Shown here: in pieces, positions 54,001 through 64,000 of the stretch | How the letters are laid out: each line of letters begins with the position of its first letter | Numbering within the stretch: position 1 is the stretch's first letter | Source: Clytia hemisphaerica | Taxonomy: Eukaryota; Cnidaria; Hydrozoa; Leptothecata; Clytiidae | DNA length: 64,000 nt | Assembly (NCBI GenBank): GCA_902728285.1 | Contig: CACVBU010000019.1 | Location: forward strand, 124,001-188,000 | Direction: 5' to 3' | Position numbers and translations under genes: made by a program | The notes under the pieces: model-generated | What the model saw: the letters and a program-made list of their open reading frames with translations, nothing else | Databases searched by the model: none | What the model was told of the DNA's origin: nothing

Positions 54001-57000
54001 CGAGTCAACCCTTTTTTTGTTACGTGGACATATGCAAAAATAAGTTCGATTTTAATTTCTGGTTAACAATTCAATATAAAAGGAGACTACAATAAACTTG
54101 TATGTTCGAATATGTCAATGTAACAAAAAAAGGGTTGATTTTTGAGGTGGAACCATTTCTTTTAAAACATTACCCAAGATTAGGGTTGATCTAAGTTTAA
54201 ACTGCCAAGCTGAGGTGATATGTCGTTTTTTCATCTCTAACCGTTACAAAGGGATTTATGGCCAAATGAGTTTATGATGTTGATACTAACCTAGATCGGG
54301 AATGAGGCGACTCCGGCGCCTCCGGTGAGGCTGAACCACATCTTGGAGATGGAGACGTGCTTTTTTGTTGACGATATGACTGCGAACTTGATGTTACCGT
54401 CGATAAAGATTTCAATGAACTGTATAAGAAAAAAGCAGTGACCCGTAAACTATAAGTTTTGCCCTATATCCTGCCCTATTCTTAATGGTTTGCCAAAGTC
54501 TTCTACATTCAAGTACAATTTCATTCACGTTTTCAAAGATGGATTGGACTTAATCTTGGACTTAATACTGAATGACTTGAAAAGAGTGAAACCTTAGTAA
54601 AGGTTCTAAATAAGACTTGATGCTTTAATGTGCAAAATATTATGACATACCCAGTCTTTCTTTTCTTTGGACTTGACGTATGTTCTTTTGCCGTTGAAAT
54701 TGAACTACGCCTGGACGTACTTGTTCGAATGAAGATAAAGTTGATGGTAACCTATATAAAGATTAAAAAAACAAAATGTGTTTCTTTGCAATAAGATCAA
54801 TGAATATATTAAGTCAGTTACTAACTCAATACTTTCCATTGGAAAAAGAAAAAAAGTAATTATAGCTAAACCAAGCCCATCTGCACTCTTAAAAGTTTAT
54901 TTACAAGTTCTGCGAAACAGAAAATGAAGGAAATTCATATACTTACGTGTTGTGTTTCATTCTTGGAAATGAATCACGGAAGTTGAGGAAATCCTTCATC
55001 TTACGTTGGCAGGCTTGGGTTTCAATTTTAATCTGGGCTGCGTCCTTGATTTTATGTGGTTTGCTTCTTAAATGAGTATCTAGACGGTCATAAAACTTTT
55101 TGCAACCCCGGCACAACTTCGGTCTTGTGCTATCATGGGCCTTTAATCGAGCGACCAATTGTACATCCTGTGTAAAGAATGAAATGTATCTTGAAAAAAA
55201 ATGATCCTATACAGTGATATGAAATATTTATCCTACAAAGGAGATCGAGATTCCATTCTTTCTTTGTATGAATAAAAATATTAGGGCTGAGCTCACTTCT
55301 GAGGTGTCAATAATAGAAAATACAGTTACCTCGATACCACGGGTGTCTGTTTTCGATTAAATTAAAATGAAGTACCTGTGGCAATAATTTTGCTCCATCT
55401 GAGCCATTTCCTTATCCCACAAGTGGTGCTTGCTCGTGAGGTGGGTAGCGATATTTGGTCCATAGAACCCCATAGGGCAATCTCGGTAAGGACAGGTCAT
55501 TTCCAGCTTCTTGTGTCCTTTAGGGGTAACGTATTGCTGTAATAACAATAATAACACGATTTTGAATTTAAAATGACTGGCCATGGAATAAGGGCTATTC
55601 TTTTTGAGCAACTCAGTCACCGTCTCATCCAGTTCGCTGCGAAAGATGACAAATAAATAAATGAAAAAAATCAATAAATAAACAAACAAACTTAAAACTA
55701 GAACGGAAGTGACAAGATAAAATTAGAAAATTGATTATGCAAGGATGACATGAAAGTGAAAACGAAAAGGATGAAAGCAAGACCCTATCCCTTACCTTCA
55801 CGTAATCATATTCCCCAAACTCCTTCATTAGTCTTTCTTTCACTTTTAATATCAGCGACAACTTTTTAGAATTGGCCAAGTCAACTTTCTTTGAGAACCT
55901 ATATATATATAAAATTAATAACATGAATTTTTGGTGGCATGCTGGAAAAAAATTCTACAGCCTTTAGACACCTGAAAAATTGTTTCCACAAAGGGCCATT
56001 ATCAACAGAACGAGAACAGTATCCAAAACGAAGAAAGAATAATAAGTTATTGTTGTTAAGTTTTACCCTTTTCTTTGGATTTAATTTTTCGAAGGTCAGT
56101 AGGTGAACCGTTACATACCTTTCATTCATCGGGTAATAATGTATATTCGATACATCTTGTTTCTTTGCTTTTTGTTTGCTTTTTGTTTGCTTTTTATCTT
56201 TCTTTAATTTTCGTGAATATCTTTCGGCTTCTTCGTCGGTGTCGTCTCCTTCAGTGTGAGTCTCGTCTTCGTCTTCGTCTTCGTCTTCGTCTTCGTCTTC
56301 GTCTTCGTCTTCGTCTTCGTCTTCGTCTTCGTCTTCGTCTTCGTCTTCGTCTTCGTCTTCGTCTTCGTCTTCGTCTTCGTCTTCGTCTTCGTCTTCGTCT
56401 TCGTCTTCGTCTTCGTCTTCGTCTTCGTCTTCGTCTTCGTCTTCGTCTTCGTCTTCGTCTTCGTCTTCGTCTTCGTCTTCGTCTTCGTCTTCGTCTTCGT
56501 CTTCGTCTTCGTCTTCGTCTTCGTCTTCGTCCTCGTCCTCGTCCTCGTCTTCGTCTTCGTCTTCGTCTTCGTCTTCGTCTTCGTCTTCGTCTTCATCTTC
56601 GTCTTCTTCAGCTTCCTTTCCTTCATCAAAAGAAATATGTGACCCCCCAAGCGATTTGGAGTACATTAAAAATAAGACCGGTCTTGGTGCGGACAGATCG
56701 ATAAAATGTGCGGAAAAAAAGCGGCGAAACGATTTACCGTGCGGTAAAATGATAGCTTTGTATCGGCCAGAAATCATTCAAAAATCTTTTCTAAAAATCC
56801 ATTCAAACGCACTCGATCGGTCACTAAAGAGCACCATTTGAATAAGTGCGGTATTCAGTGCGGTCATGGTGCGGACATTTTGCCGTTCGAAACGTTTGCC
56901 GGCAAACTTGAAATCATAACAAACAGCATACATTTTACGGAATGGTTTTTTACATGACTGTTCGTCGATTTTATAACGTTCGGCAAAATAAACAAAATTG

Positions 57001-57932
57001 AACTCAAGAATTCACATGTGAGCATCGAACATCGAACATCGCAAGTTCTTTTTGTGTGTCCAGAAACAAATCGTTGTTTTGCTTGCTTGAACTCGAGGCT
57101 GAAATTCTTACGGCAACTGAATGAAATATAAACAACGGCGGGGACCGCACCATCGTCCGCTTTAGTTGGCGTTTTGTACGCACGGACCATACGGTACTGT
57201 GCGGTCTTCTGGCCGCTTTTTTAAACTTTTACACGCACAATTAACCAGTCGGAAAGCGGCATGAGCACGACCGCACCAAGACCGGTCTCGTTTTTAATGT
57301 ACTCCAAATCGTTTGGAGGGTCACATATAAGGATAAAATTTCATATGCCAGGTCAGATGGCAAGAGTCGCTACTTTTTAATTGTAAAAATGAAAGAAAAA
57401 CCTGATAATATATTCAAGATGGAGATCGTTTCATTTAAGAATTGCAAAAGTACCTGACGGCTTCAATTTTTTTCGAATTATTTTCAACAGTGTGCTAATT
57501 TGGGTCCGGAACCCGTGAAGACCGGTTTTGACGCATTGGATTGTAAAGAGCGCTTCCACTAACGCATTTGTCCGGCTCTGCGCTTTATAGATCACAACTT
57601 TGTCAATGTTCAAAACTGAGAGCTCCATGATGACGGTAAAGATTGGGATGTAGTTCTAAAAGGTAAGTTGATTGTATGATTAATATTTAGCTTTGTATTT
57701 TCATAAACAGTAATTTTTTAAAAACATAAAGTAGTTGACTATTTATGCACGAGAAAGCATAAAAATACAGGTTGTTTTTCAAACGGCACACGGTGATTCT
57801 TATATGTCAAATTTTTTAAATAATATTTTATTAAAGTAAAAATTTGTAAACTTACTCGATCTTTCTCTTCAATGAGTGGTAGCAGCTTGTCAATGAATTG
57901 TTTATACTTTGCCAACACCTCTTTTTTCTCAT
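51005..57932 (-). CDS. Multi-exon gene: zinc fingers plus tyrosine-recombinase-like domain (Crypton-like)
   Basis: Minus-strand exons by splice signals: 57932-57856, 57655-57454, 56620-56119, 55898-55796, ~55637-55376, 55167-54947, 54751-54651, 54419-54291, 53959-53690, 53467-53185, 52989-52772, 52619-52389, 51907-51735, 51563-51442 and 51197-51005. Exon 3 holds a long Asp-Glu run. Zinc-finger-like motifs are CPYRDCPMGF...H...H and CRGCKKFYDRLDTHLRSKPH. Exons 10-14 match the pattern of eukaryotic tyrosine recombinases: GDFYKPNTITAKL, NYKTSILYGAKIIV, SPTRIRIAVATEF (Arg) and HFMKHKPSTSRKFY (His and nucleophile-like Tyr). The box I Arg is not evident. Breaks: an in-frame TAG at 53333-53335 in exon 10, and phase mismatches at several joins (exons 4/5, 5/6, 11/12, 14/15). 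It may be a decaying domesticated Crypton-type gene, or a working gene with sequence errors. Confidence 0.65.
56264..56606 (-). repeat. Hexanucleotide repeat encoding an Asp-Glu run
   Basis: About 57 tandem (GTCTTC) units on the plus strand, giving (Asp-Glu)n on the minus strand inside exon 3 of the recombinase-like gene. Three units near 56530-56545 read gtcctc, a synonymous change. Long pure acidic repeats are expected to vary in length between individuals. Confidence 0.95.
56636..57327. mobile_element. TIR element in an intron of the recombinase-like gene
   Basis: Inverted ends of about 55 bases: tatgtgaccccccaagcgat and tatgtgaccctccaaacgat, continuing through gagtacattaaaaa and agaccggtcttggtgcgg. 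About 690 bases, GC-richer than its surroundings, no transposase. No clear target duplication. Its left end is 14 bases from the splice acceptor of exon 3. Confidence 0.8.
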
Positions 57933-59869
57933 CTACAAAGGAAAGTAAAAACCTAAGTAATATAGACAACGATAACAACATCATATGAACTTTAAAGACT
58001 GTAATACAAAATTCTAAGTTTGACCATGAAAAAAGCTTCAAGAGAATCTGAAATCAACTGTGCCTATGATAAAAATGAATAGTCGTTTGCCCATTACGTA
58101 AACACCACAAAGTAATGAAAAAATACTATATTGAAATTCGGTTTGGGTTTTTAAAGACAGTGTCAGCCAAGCAGATGTCATCCTTCTTCCTTTTAAACGG
58201 AATTACGTGTTTTGACGTTAATTTGCGTTTCTCCAGGGGGGGGTGAGGCAGTTAGTACAAGACACCATGCCGGTTAGTATCGTGGTGGTGTGCCATATGA
58301 ATTGTATAAAATCACTTAGTACTCAGATGTACTAACTGCAAAAAAGGGTGGTCCCCCCGCTAAAAATTTGCAAAATTTTGGTACTAACTGCGTAAAAAAT
58401 AGGATTTTGTGAGATAATTTTCAAAAAAAAGACCGCATTTTTCGAAAAAAAATTTGTTTGAAAATTAACTTTTCTTTCAAATTTTCGAAAATCTTTTTTC
58501 TTAAAAAACAATTTATTGGTTGCCAAAAATTTGATTTTCTAAATTGTCGTTTTTCTTATTGACAGCTGTGGATAGCTTTAACATTAGTCGAAAAATTTTC
58601 ATTTGACAGTAACAATGATGTATGTGGATAGAAATATGCCTATCATACTCTATAATTAATAATAATTACTTATTATCAACAACAGAGCGGCACAAATCAC
58701 TCAAAAAAATCTTGTACATATTTTCAAAAAATACCAAACTAATCACAGAAATTTCTAAAATCTCAAAATATCGCAAAAAAAAAGCCCAATTAAAATCCCG
58801 TAAATCCTCACAATGCCAAAAAACCCCTAAAATTTTAAAAAATTGCAAAAATCTTTCGATATGGTGCACTTTTCTGGGAAGTGATTTACCCCTCACTGAC
58901 AATTATATAGAAAAACTATAGAACAAAATACTGTACAAATTCTAAATTTACAGTTCTAAGAAGAGATTCCCAAAATTTCCAGTTGGGATCCTTTTCACTT
59001 TTTAGTTTAGAATAAACTTTTTCTTATGACTTTAAGTATTTGGTAATATGATATTACCAGGGAAATGATATAACCAGGGAAATGATATACCAGGAAAATA
59101 ATATTTACCAGGACAATCCCGTGTCACAGACCCTGTGGGACCCCCTCCCCACTGGAAAAATCTACTGAAATTCCATCCCCATCGAAAAACTGCACTGAAC
59201 TCTCATCCCCACTGGGAACGTAAATTGACATCTGAAGGGGTCTACGGGTCAAATCTGAGTCGGGCCATACTAAAAAAATGGAGAAGAAGCCATCCGATAA
59301 GTTTCAAGGTCCCTGGGGGCTCGCTGGCAGTCCGTGTATATAAACCATTTCAAATGACATAATCTTTTTGATATGTTCCAATGACAAAATTAGGGTTGTA
59401 GGGAAAATTTTTAAATGCAAAATATGCAACATAACCCGTTAGTGTAACCAATAAGGTTCATTGTTGCCTTCTTTCTAATAACCTCGAATTCATTAAAACC
59501 AGTCTTTATTTGACGTTCATAGTTCCTTTCTTTCAGTATTAAGATTTTAAAAGTCAACCCTATTTTTGTTTCTTGAACACGTCACGTGAAATCCGTGCCC
59601 TTATAGTTTATAATTTTAAAACTCGGAAATTACACTAAGCCAAGTTGATTTGCGGTTTCCTGCGACTCCTGGAAAGCTGGATGAGTCTTGGTCAGAGACA
59701 GAGACACTTCTGTATTGCAGCTAGAACGGTTAGGAAGGTGTTTGGGAGTTTCAATTCTTGTTTATAAAAGAAAGAATTCAACAAACCTATGCAAAAAATG
59801 TCGATTTTTAGCATTTTTTTACTAGAAATGAATTTTTTTTGAAAAATGGGCACTGTCACATTTTGGGCA
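57933..59869. other. Upstream of the recombinase-like gene; nothing further recognised
   Basis: Exon 1 as listed starts at an acceptor, so earlier exons may exist here, but I could not find them. A G run lies at 58237-58244. Around 59040-59120 ccagggaaatgatataa repeats about four times. No gene seen. Confidence 0.4.
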
Positions 59870-60015
59870 TTGCTTTTTTACATATTTGTTGCAAAAATCA
59901 GCAAAAACTAATAAGTCAATTTAAGAAAAGCTAGTAACAGACAAACAAACAAACAGACGGAAGAACAGACAGACAAAGGTTAACTATTTATAGGACCCCC
60001 AAGGTAGGTCCAATG
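59870..60015 (-). repeat. Dispersed repeat (copy 2, inverted)
   Basis: Reverse complement matches 48470-48620: ttggacctaccttgggggtc, ctataaatagttaacctttg, a (gtct/gttt)n block, then ctgttactagcttttcttaa. Confidence 0.75.
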
Positions 60016-61637
60016 ATTATTGACAGACAAATTAACTAAAGAATGAAACATTCTTACCAATATTGTATTTTTTTCATCTTTTGAAATAAACCATCAATAC
60101 TCTAAACACAACTACTTCCAATAATTTTCAAGATATATATCAGTGTTCCAGTGATGAAAATCCATGCCATTTCATTTTTTTTATTATTATTTTTCAGTCT
60201 GTAAAAAAAAATAAAACACAGAACATAATTACACAATTTAGAAGCTAATATAGAAAAGTCAAAAATAGAACCAGCTATTGTAATTTGTGTTAGCATTTCG
60301 CTATTGCTTGACGTAAAAGTCCATGCAAATGAATTTGAATTACAAATGCTAAGAATACAAAGGTGATGTGAACATTTGGATGCGAAAGAATTTGAGACAT
60401 TATTAAATTTTTTATTTTTGTTAGCTGAAATATAAACATAAACAAAAATGTGCACATAAAATGTATAGAGAAAAGTTGTACTTTGTGTATTTAACGGGAG
60501 GTTAAAATAAGAATTAGAGTGATGCAAAATTTCTAAACATAATGAGCAAGAGAAAAATAAGTTGCTAGTCTCAAATAGCAAATTTGAAATTGTCAATAAA
60601 ACTATATAATGATGAATCTATGCTAACCCTCATTTATAAATAATCCATAAGAATTACTTAATAAATTCACATAAAGTTAATTTTCAAAATAGACATCTTA
60701 AAATGTTCAAAACAAATATCAAATGAACTGTAACTGCTTACAGTTAAAATATAACAATCAAGTTATATCACAAAATAGAACATGTTTCTAAAACATTAAT
60801 AAATATAAAAAGAACTGTCATTACAGTTTAAATGTAAAAGGTAGCTACTTTCCAAAAATAAATATAAAAAAAGCTATTGGGGCACTACTAAAATTCAAGA
60901 CATAAGAGTATTTCATCCTAGAGGCTGACCACATAGTGTGTACACATTAAGGTGGAGGGGTGTTTTCTCAAAAGTGCATGCTTGTGTACAGGGAGAGGGG
61001 GAGAGGGAAACAGGGAGGGGAGGAGTTGAAAGAAAAATTATGTACACAGGAAAAAAAATTTCACAGCCCTATTATTGTTTGCAAATTGGTTGAAAGAAAA
61101 TAAACAGAGTAAAAGTTGGTACTAAGCAGAGGTTATATAAATTTGTATACGCTTGCCGTACAAGGGGAGGGAGCCCTAGATCTACAAAATTTAAATATGT
61201 TCATAGCATGTGTATAAATGTATAGATGTACTAAAATTATTATGAACAATCGAACCTATTCAGCTTATTGGTATTAAAACTATGGCAGTAAAATAATATT
61301 TGAGCATTTTTACAGTATCACTTCACACAAAACAACATGTATCGTTTTCATATCCATCCCTAATGCTTGTCGTGAAAATGTAGAACAAATCAAAAGAATA
61401 CAAACGTTTACTGTACTTAAACCAGGCCTGACTTAAACAGTAAAATAAAAAAACAGTTTCTCATAAATCAAATCTTTGATGATATTTTAATGACTTCATC
61501 ACCACTCACCTCAATATCGTATTTTGTAGTAAGAAGTCGTTTGTAATGTTCAGAAGTAAATTCATTTGTTAGGATACCAATACAGATAAAAAAATTCACT
61601 CCATTAAGAATTAGTGAATAAGACTAAAAAGTACAGA
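60016..61637. other. AT-rich stretch, nothing recognised
   Basis: No gene seen. The long open frame at 60102-60596 (minus) is composed of low-complexity residues and lacks features. An A/G-rich block lies at 60990-61025. Confidence 0.4.
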
Positions 61638-62920
61638 AAGGGTGTGGTGGTGAACGAAAATCCTCCTATCGAAATTGGGGGTGACCCACCACACCCAAAA
61701 GAATACATCACAGACTGGAGACGTTGTTGCTGATATACTGATTATCCATCAACCTGGAAATCGAACGAAATCACCTTGTATGTGATATAAGAACATTTAT
61801 TTGTCTCGGAGTGAGGAACTGACCTAACACACTCCTGATATTTTGGGTCGAACAACTTTCTTCATCAATCAATGGTTAACAAAAATCACCTTCATCAATG
61901 GCGAATCGGTACTGTAAACATTCGAACTGGAAAAGATGATATAAAGCTAGAGAACTGTATTACTGAAATTGCTAAAGCTGACCTTTCTGTATGTGCTTTC
62001 CAAGAAGTCCGTCGTCTCAATAGTAGCTCGGTGAAAATTGAACCCAAGATAAACGATAAAAACTATAAATATGAACTGTACTGGTGTGGCTATTCTATGA
62101 AAAGACAGCATGGAGTTGGTATTGCAATCAAAATCGAAAATGATATTGAAATAGAGGAAGTGCTTCCAGTAAGTCCGAGAATAATTACTGCAAACATTAC
62201 CATACGTGGCTGCTCCCTTCGAATAATTTGTTGCTACGCTCCGACTGAGGACGATTCAACCTCATCCAAAAACCTTTTCTACGCCAACCTAAACAAACAA
62301 TTCATCTGTGAAAAGACACGAAAAGTAATCTGTCTTGGTGATTTTAATGCTACCTCATCAGCCACCTTATATAATTCTTCCCTTCGTGAAAACACCCTGA
62401 TCGATGACCTTATAGTAAATAACAATGGTCTTCGCTTTCATGAATTTTTCAACCGTAATCGACTATCTGTTCTGAACACTTGGTTTACCCACAAAAAGTG
62501 CCGTCGAATCACCTGGCATTCGCCAGATGGAGTTACCAAGAAAGTATACGATTTTGTATTATGTTGTAGCTGGCTTCGCCAATATGCCAATAACTGTCGT
62601 GTGTACAACAGTTTTGACTTTGACTCTGACCATCGGTTACTTATAGCAGACATCTGTACACCAAGCTCAAAAATTGGTCGATACATTTCAAGAAATAGGA
62701 CACCGAAAAGTATCAAGCTGAACTTGAAGTGTCTACAGGATACGCAAATTTATAACGCATTTCTCGAAAATACCGTTACTAAACTGGAACAAATCGATTT
62801 ACTTCAAAATAATAACTCTATCATCAATGAATCGTTTATTACGTATATAAATTCATCTGCAGAAGAATCTATTCCCAAAATTGAGAGATCAAGATTATAC
62901 CAACCATGGCATTATAGGAT
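61638..62920 (+). mobile_element. LINE 5' part: hairpin leader and APE endonuclease ORF, truncated
   Basis: The leader has gggtgtggtgg and ccaccacaccc as an inverted pair (61638-61698). The ORF starts at the ATG at 61872 and encodes an apurinic-type endonuclease: IGTVNIRTGKDD, FQEVRRL (catalytic Glu), CCYAPTED, LGDFNATSS (Asp/Asn), and FDFDSDHRLLIADI (Asp-His). This domain nicks target DNA in non-LTR retrotransposons; the motifs fit RTE-like or related clades. Recognisable LINE sequence ends at about residue 345 (YQPWHYRI, ~62915) before any RT motif; the remaining residues to the stop at 63023 are AT-rich noise. Confidence 0.87.
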
Positions 62921-63022
62921 TTTATGTCATGTATACATCTTTCTCTTGTTCTTTAGATTAACATTCATAGTTACTATAAATAAACATATGAATAAGACAT
63001 TCTTCATGTTAATCTTATTCTA

Positions 63023-64000
63023 ATGGATGAATTGCAATGTCCAATCCCTGGTTGTAACTACAAGACACCAGCGGGATCATCAGAGAATGTCGCATGCACC
63101 CTTCTTTCTGCACACAGCACGATTCATATGGGTGGTCGCACACCTGTCACCCCTGGACCAAAGTTGGATCGGCCCAAAGTGGATAGCGGCCTCAACCAGG
63201 AGGATTGGAACTTATTTATTCACCGCTGGGATGCATTTGTGAATGGATCGGGTCTTGACCCAAATGATTGCTCGACTCAACTGTTCCAATGTGCCAGCCA
63301 GGCACTTGGAGATAGTCTTCTTCGCTCGAATCCGGGAATTATGAATCGTCCCACTAATGAACTTTTGGCGCTAATGAGATCACTTGCCGTTGTTGCTGTT
63401 GCCACTTGTGTCACCAGGACCGAGCTGATGAACATGACTCAACAGCGTGATGAACAATTTCGTATATTTGCCTCTCGTGTCAGAGGAAAGGCAGTGACTT
63501 GTAATTATAAGACGAAATGTACCTGCAATAACACTGTTGATTTCACGGATTCAATTATTAGAGATATTTTGATAGCGGGTATTGTAGATTCTGATATTCG
63601 TCGAGAGATACTAGGTGTGAAAGACATACTAGATACACCTATCAATGACATTATCGCACTTGTTGAAAGCAAGGAGATGGCACGCGATGCGCTTCCCCTG
63701 CCAGTTGGGAGTGTATCATCCTCTTCCTATCGTCGCAACAGGTCGAAACAAGTCGAAACACCTCAGACCGACATTCCTGTTCCTTGCCCTGGATGCCAGA
63801 AGCCATTCCTGCGTTTCAGTGAAGGTCGAAATGGTCGCAATAAGAAACCTCATAAGCTCTGCATCGAATGTTACCGTATCCAACGTCGCCAAGATAAAAC
63901 CAATTCCAATCCGCCGACCAAGCCAGACGCATCAAATACTGCCGGTGTTGGTACCATGTTTAGTCAAGTATCAGGAATCACCACTGCAGGATCAGATCCC
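63023..64000 (+). CDS. Gag-like protein of an LTR-type retroelement, partial
   Basis: Open from the ATG at 63023 to the window edge (326 codons, no stop). It starts MDELQCPIPGCNYKTPAGS with a C2H2-like CPIPGC...H...H site. An alpha-helical gag core follows (WNLFIHRWDAFVNGSGL, FQCASQALGDSLLRSNPGI, LAVVAVATCVTRTELM, RIFASRVRGKAVTC, IRDILIAGIVDSDIRREIL, VESKEMARDALPLP), then a late Cys-rich region (CPGCQKPF...CIECYR). This matches the gag proteins of Ty3/Gypsy-like elements common in marine invertebrates. Codon use is GC-richer than the surroundings, which suggests a recent or conserved copy. No LTR or primer-binding site is visible before the ATG. Confidence 0.75.
   Translation, partial: MDELQCPIPGCNYKTPAGSSENVACTLLSAHSTIHMGGRTPVTPGPKLDRPKVDSGLNQEDWNLFIHRWDAFVNGSGLDPNDCSTQLFQCASQALGDSLLRSNPGIMNRPTNELLALMRSLAVVAVATCVTRTELMNMTQQRDEQFRIFASRVRGKAVTCNYKTKCTCNNTVDFTDSIIRDILIAGIVDSDIRREILGVKDILDTPINDIIALVESKEMARDALPLPVGSVSSSSYRRNRSKQVETPQTDIPVPCPGCQKPFLRFSEGRNGRNKKPHKLCIECYRIQRRQDKTNSNPPTKPDASNTAGVGTMFSQVSGITTAGSDP

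Noticed and set aside
56204-56704. ORFs of Leu-Arg, Val-Phe and Lys-Thr repeats over the hexamer tract
   Set aside because: They are the other frames of the Asp-Glu coding hexamer; only the Asp-Glu frame connects to spliced exons.
60102-60596. 164-residue ORF on the minus strand
   Set aside because: Low-complexity Ser/Asn/Phe composition in AT-rich DNA; no motif, no splice context.

Overview
The window looks like nuclear DNA of an invertebrate animal. It is strongly AT-rich, genes are split by short introns with GT..AG borders, and most of the recognisable protein sequence is transposon-derived. The mix (Helitron, CR1/Jockey- and RTE-like LINEs, mariner and Tc1 relatives, an HUH-SF3 Rep, a gag-like protein, a Crypton-like tyrosine recombinase gene) suits a cnidarian, sponge or similar animal. 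Nothing fixes the species. Many frames are broken by single-base indels, often in A or T runs. Part of this is transposon decay and part could be unpolished long-read sequence; an 18-N gap sits in the largest repeat.

Layout. 0-5.2 kb: a ~58-bp minisatellite split by a 5'-truncated LINE, then a foldback element. 6.0-7.3 kb: a cleanly spliced four-exon host gene on the minus strand for a small RGG/RS protein. 8.1-8.5 kb: six copies of one 16-mer. 9.4-17.4 kb: a minus-strand Helitron encoding a USP-type cysteine peptidase domain, then Rep, then a PIF1-like helicase. A 1.1-kb retroposon (PHD finger, coiled coil, RRM-like domain) is nested inside it; removing this insert with one target duplication joins the USP and Rep frames. 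18-23 kb: candidate Helitron 3' ends and several minisatellites. 24.1-26.3 kb: a decayed OTU plus USP-like peptidase gene carrying a 562-bp TIR element with a 10-bp target duplication. 27.4-28.6 kb: a second, free-standing copy of the PHD/RRM retroposon. 31.6-32.5 kb: exons of a small zinc-ribbon/acidic protein gene (minus). 33.2-39.5 kb: a satellite of ~1.15-kb higher-order units, each with about eight ~51-bp subrepeats. 39.8-47.4 kb: transposon remains (SINE, mariner, HUH-SF3 Rep, Tc1, others). 51-58 kb: a ~15-exon minus-strand gene with zinc-finger-like motifs and a tyrosine-recombinase-like C-terminus, containing a ~340-bp Asp-Glu hexanucleotide tract. 61.6-64 kb: a LINE endonuclease ORF cut short just before a gag-like ORF that leaves the window.

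How it fits together: the intact host coding potential I can defend is small (the RGG/RS gene and the zinc-ribbon gene; the recombinase-like gene carries breaks). The rest is a layered record of insertions. The two PHD/RRM copies validate each other, because they share a 5' end, domain order, 3' UTR and simple-repeat tail. The Helitron and the 24-26 kb gene show that two different elements landed in deubiquitinase-like peptidase genes.
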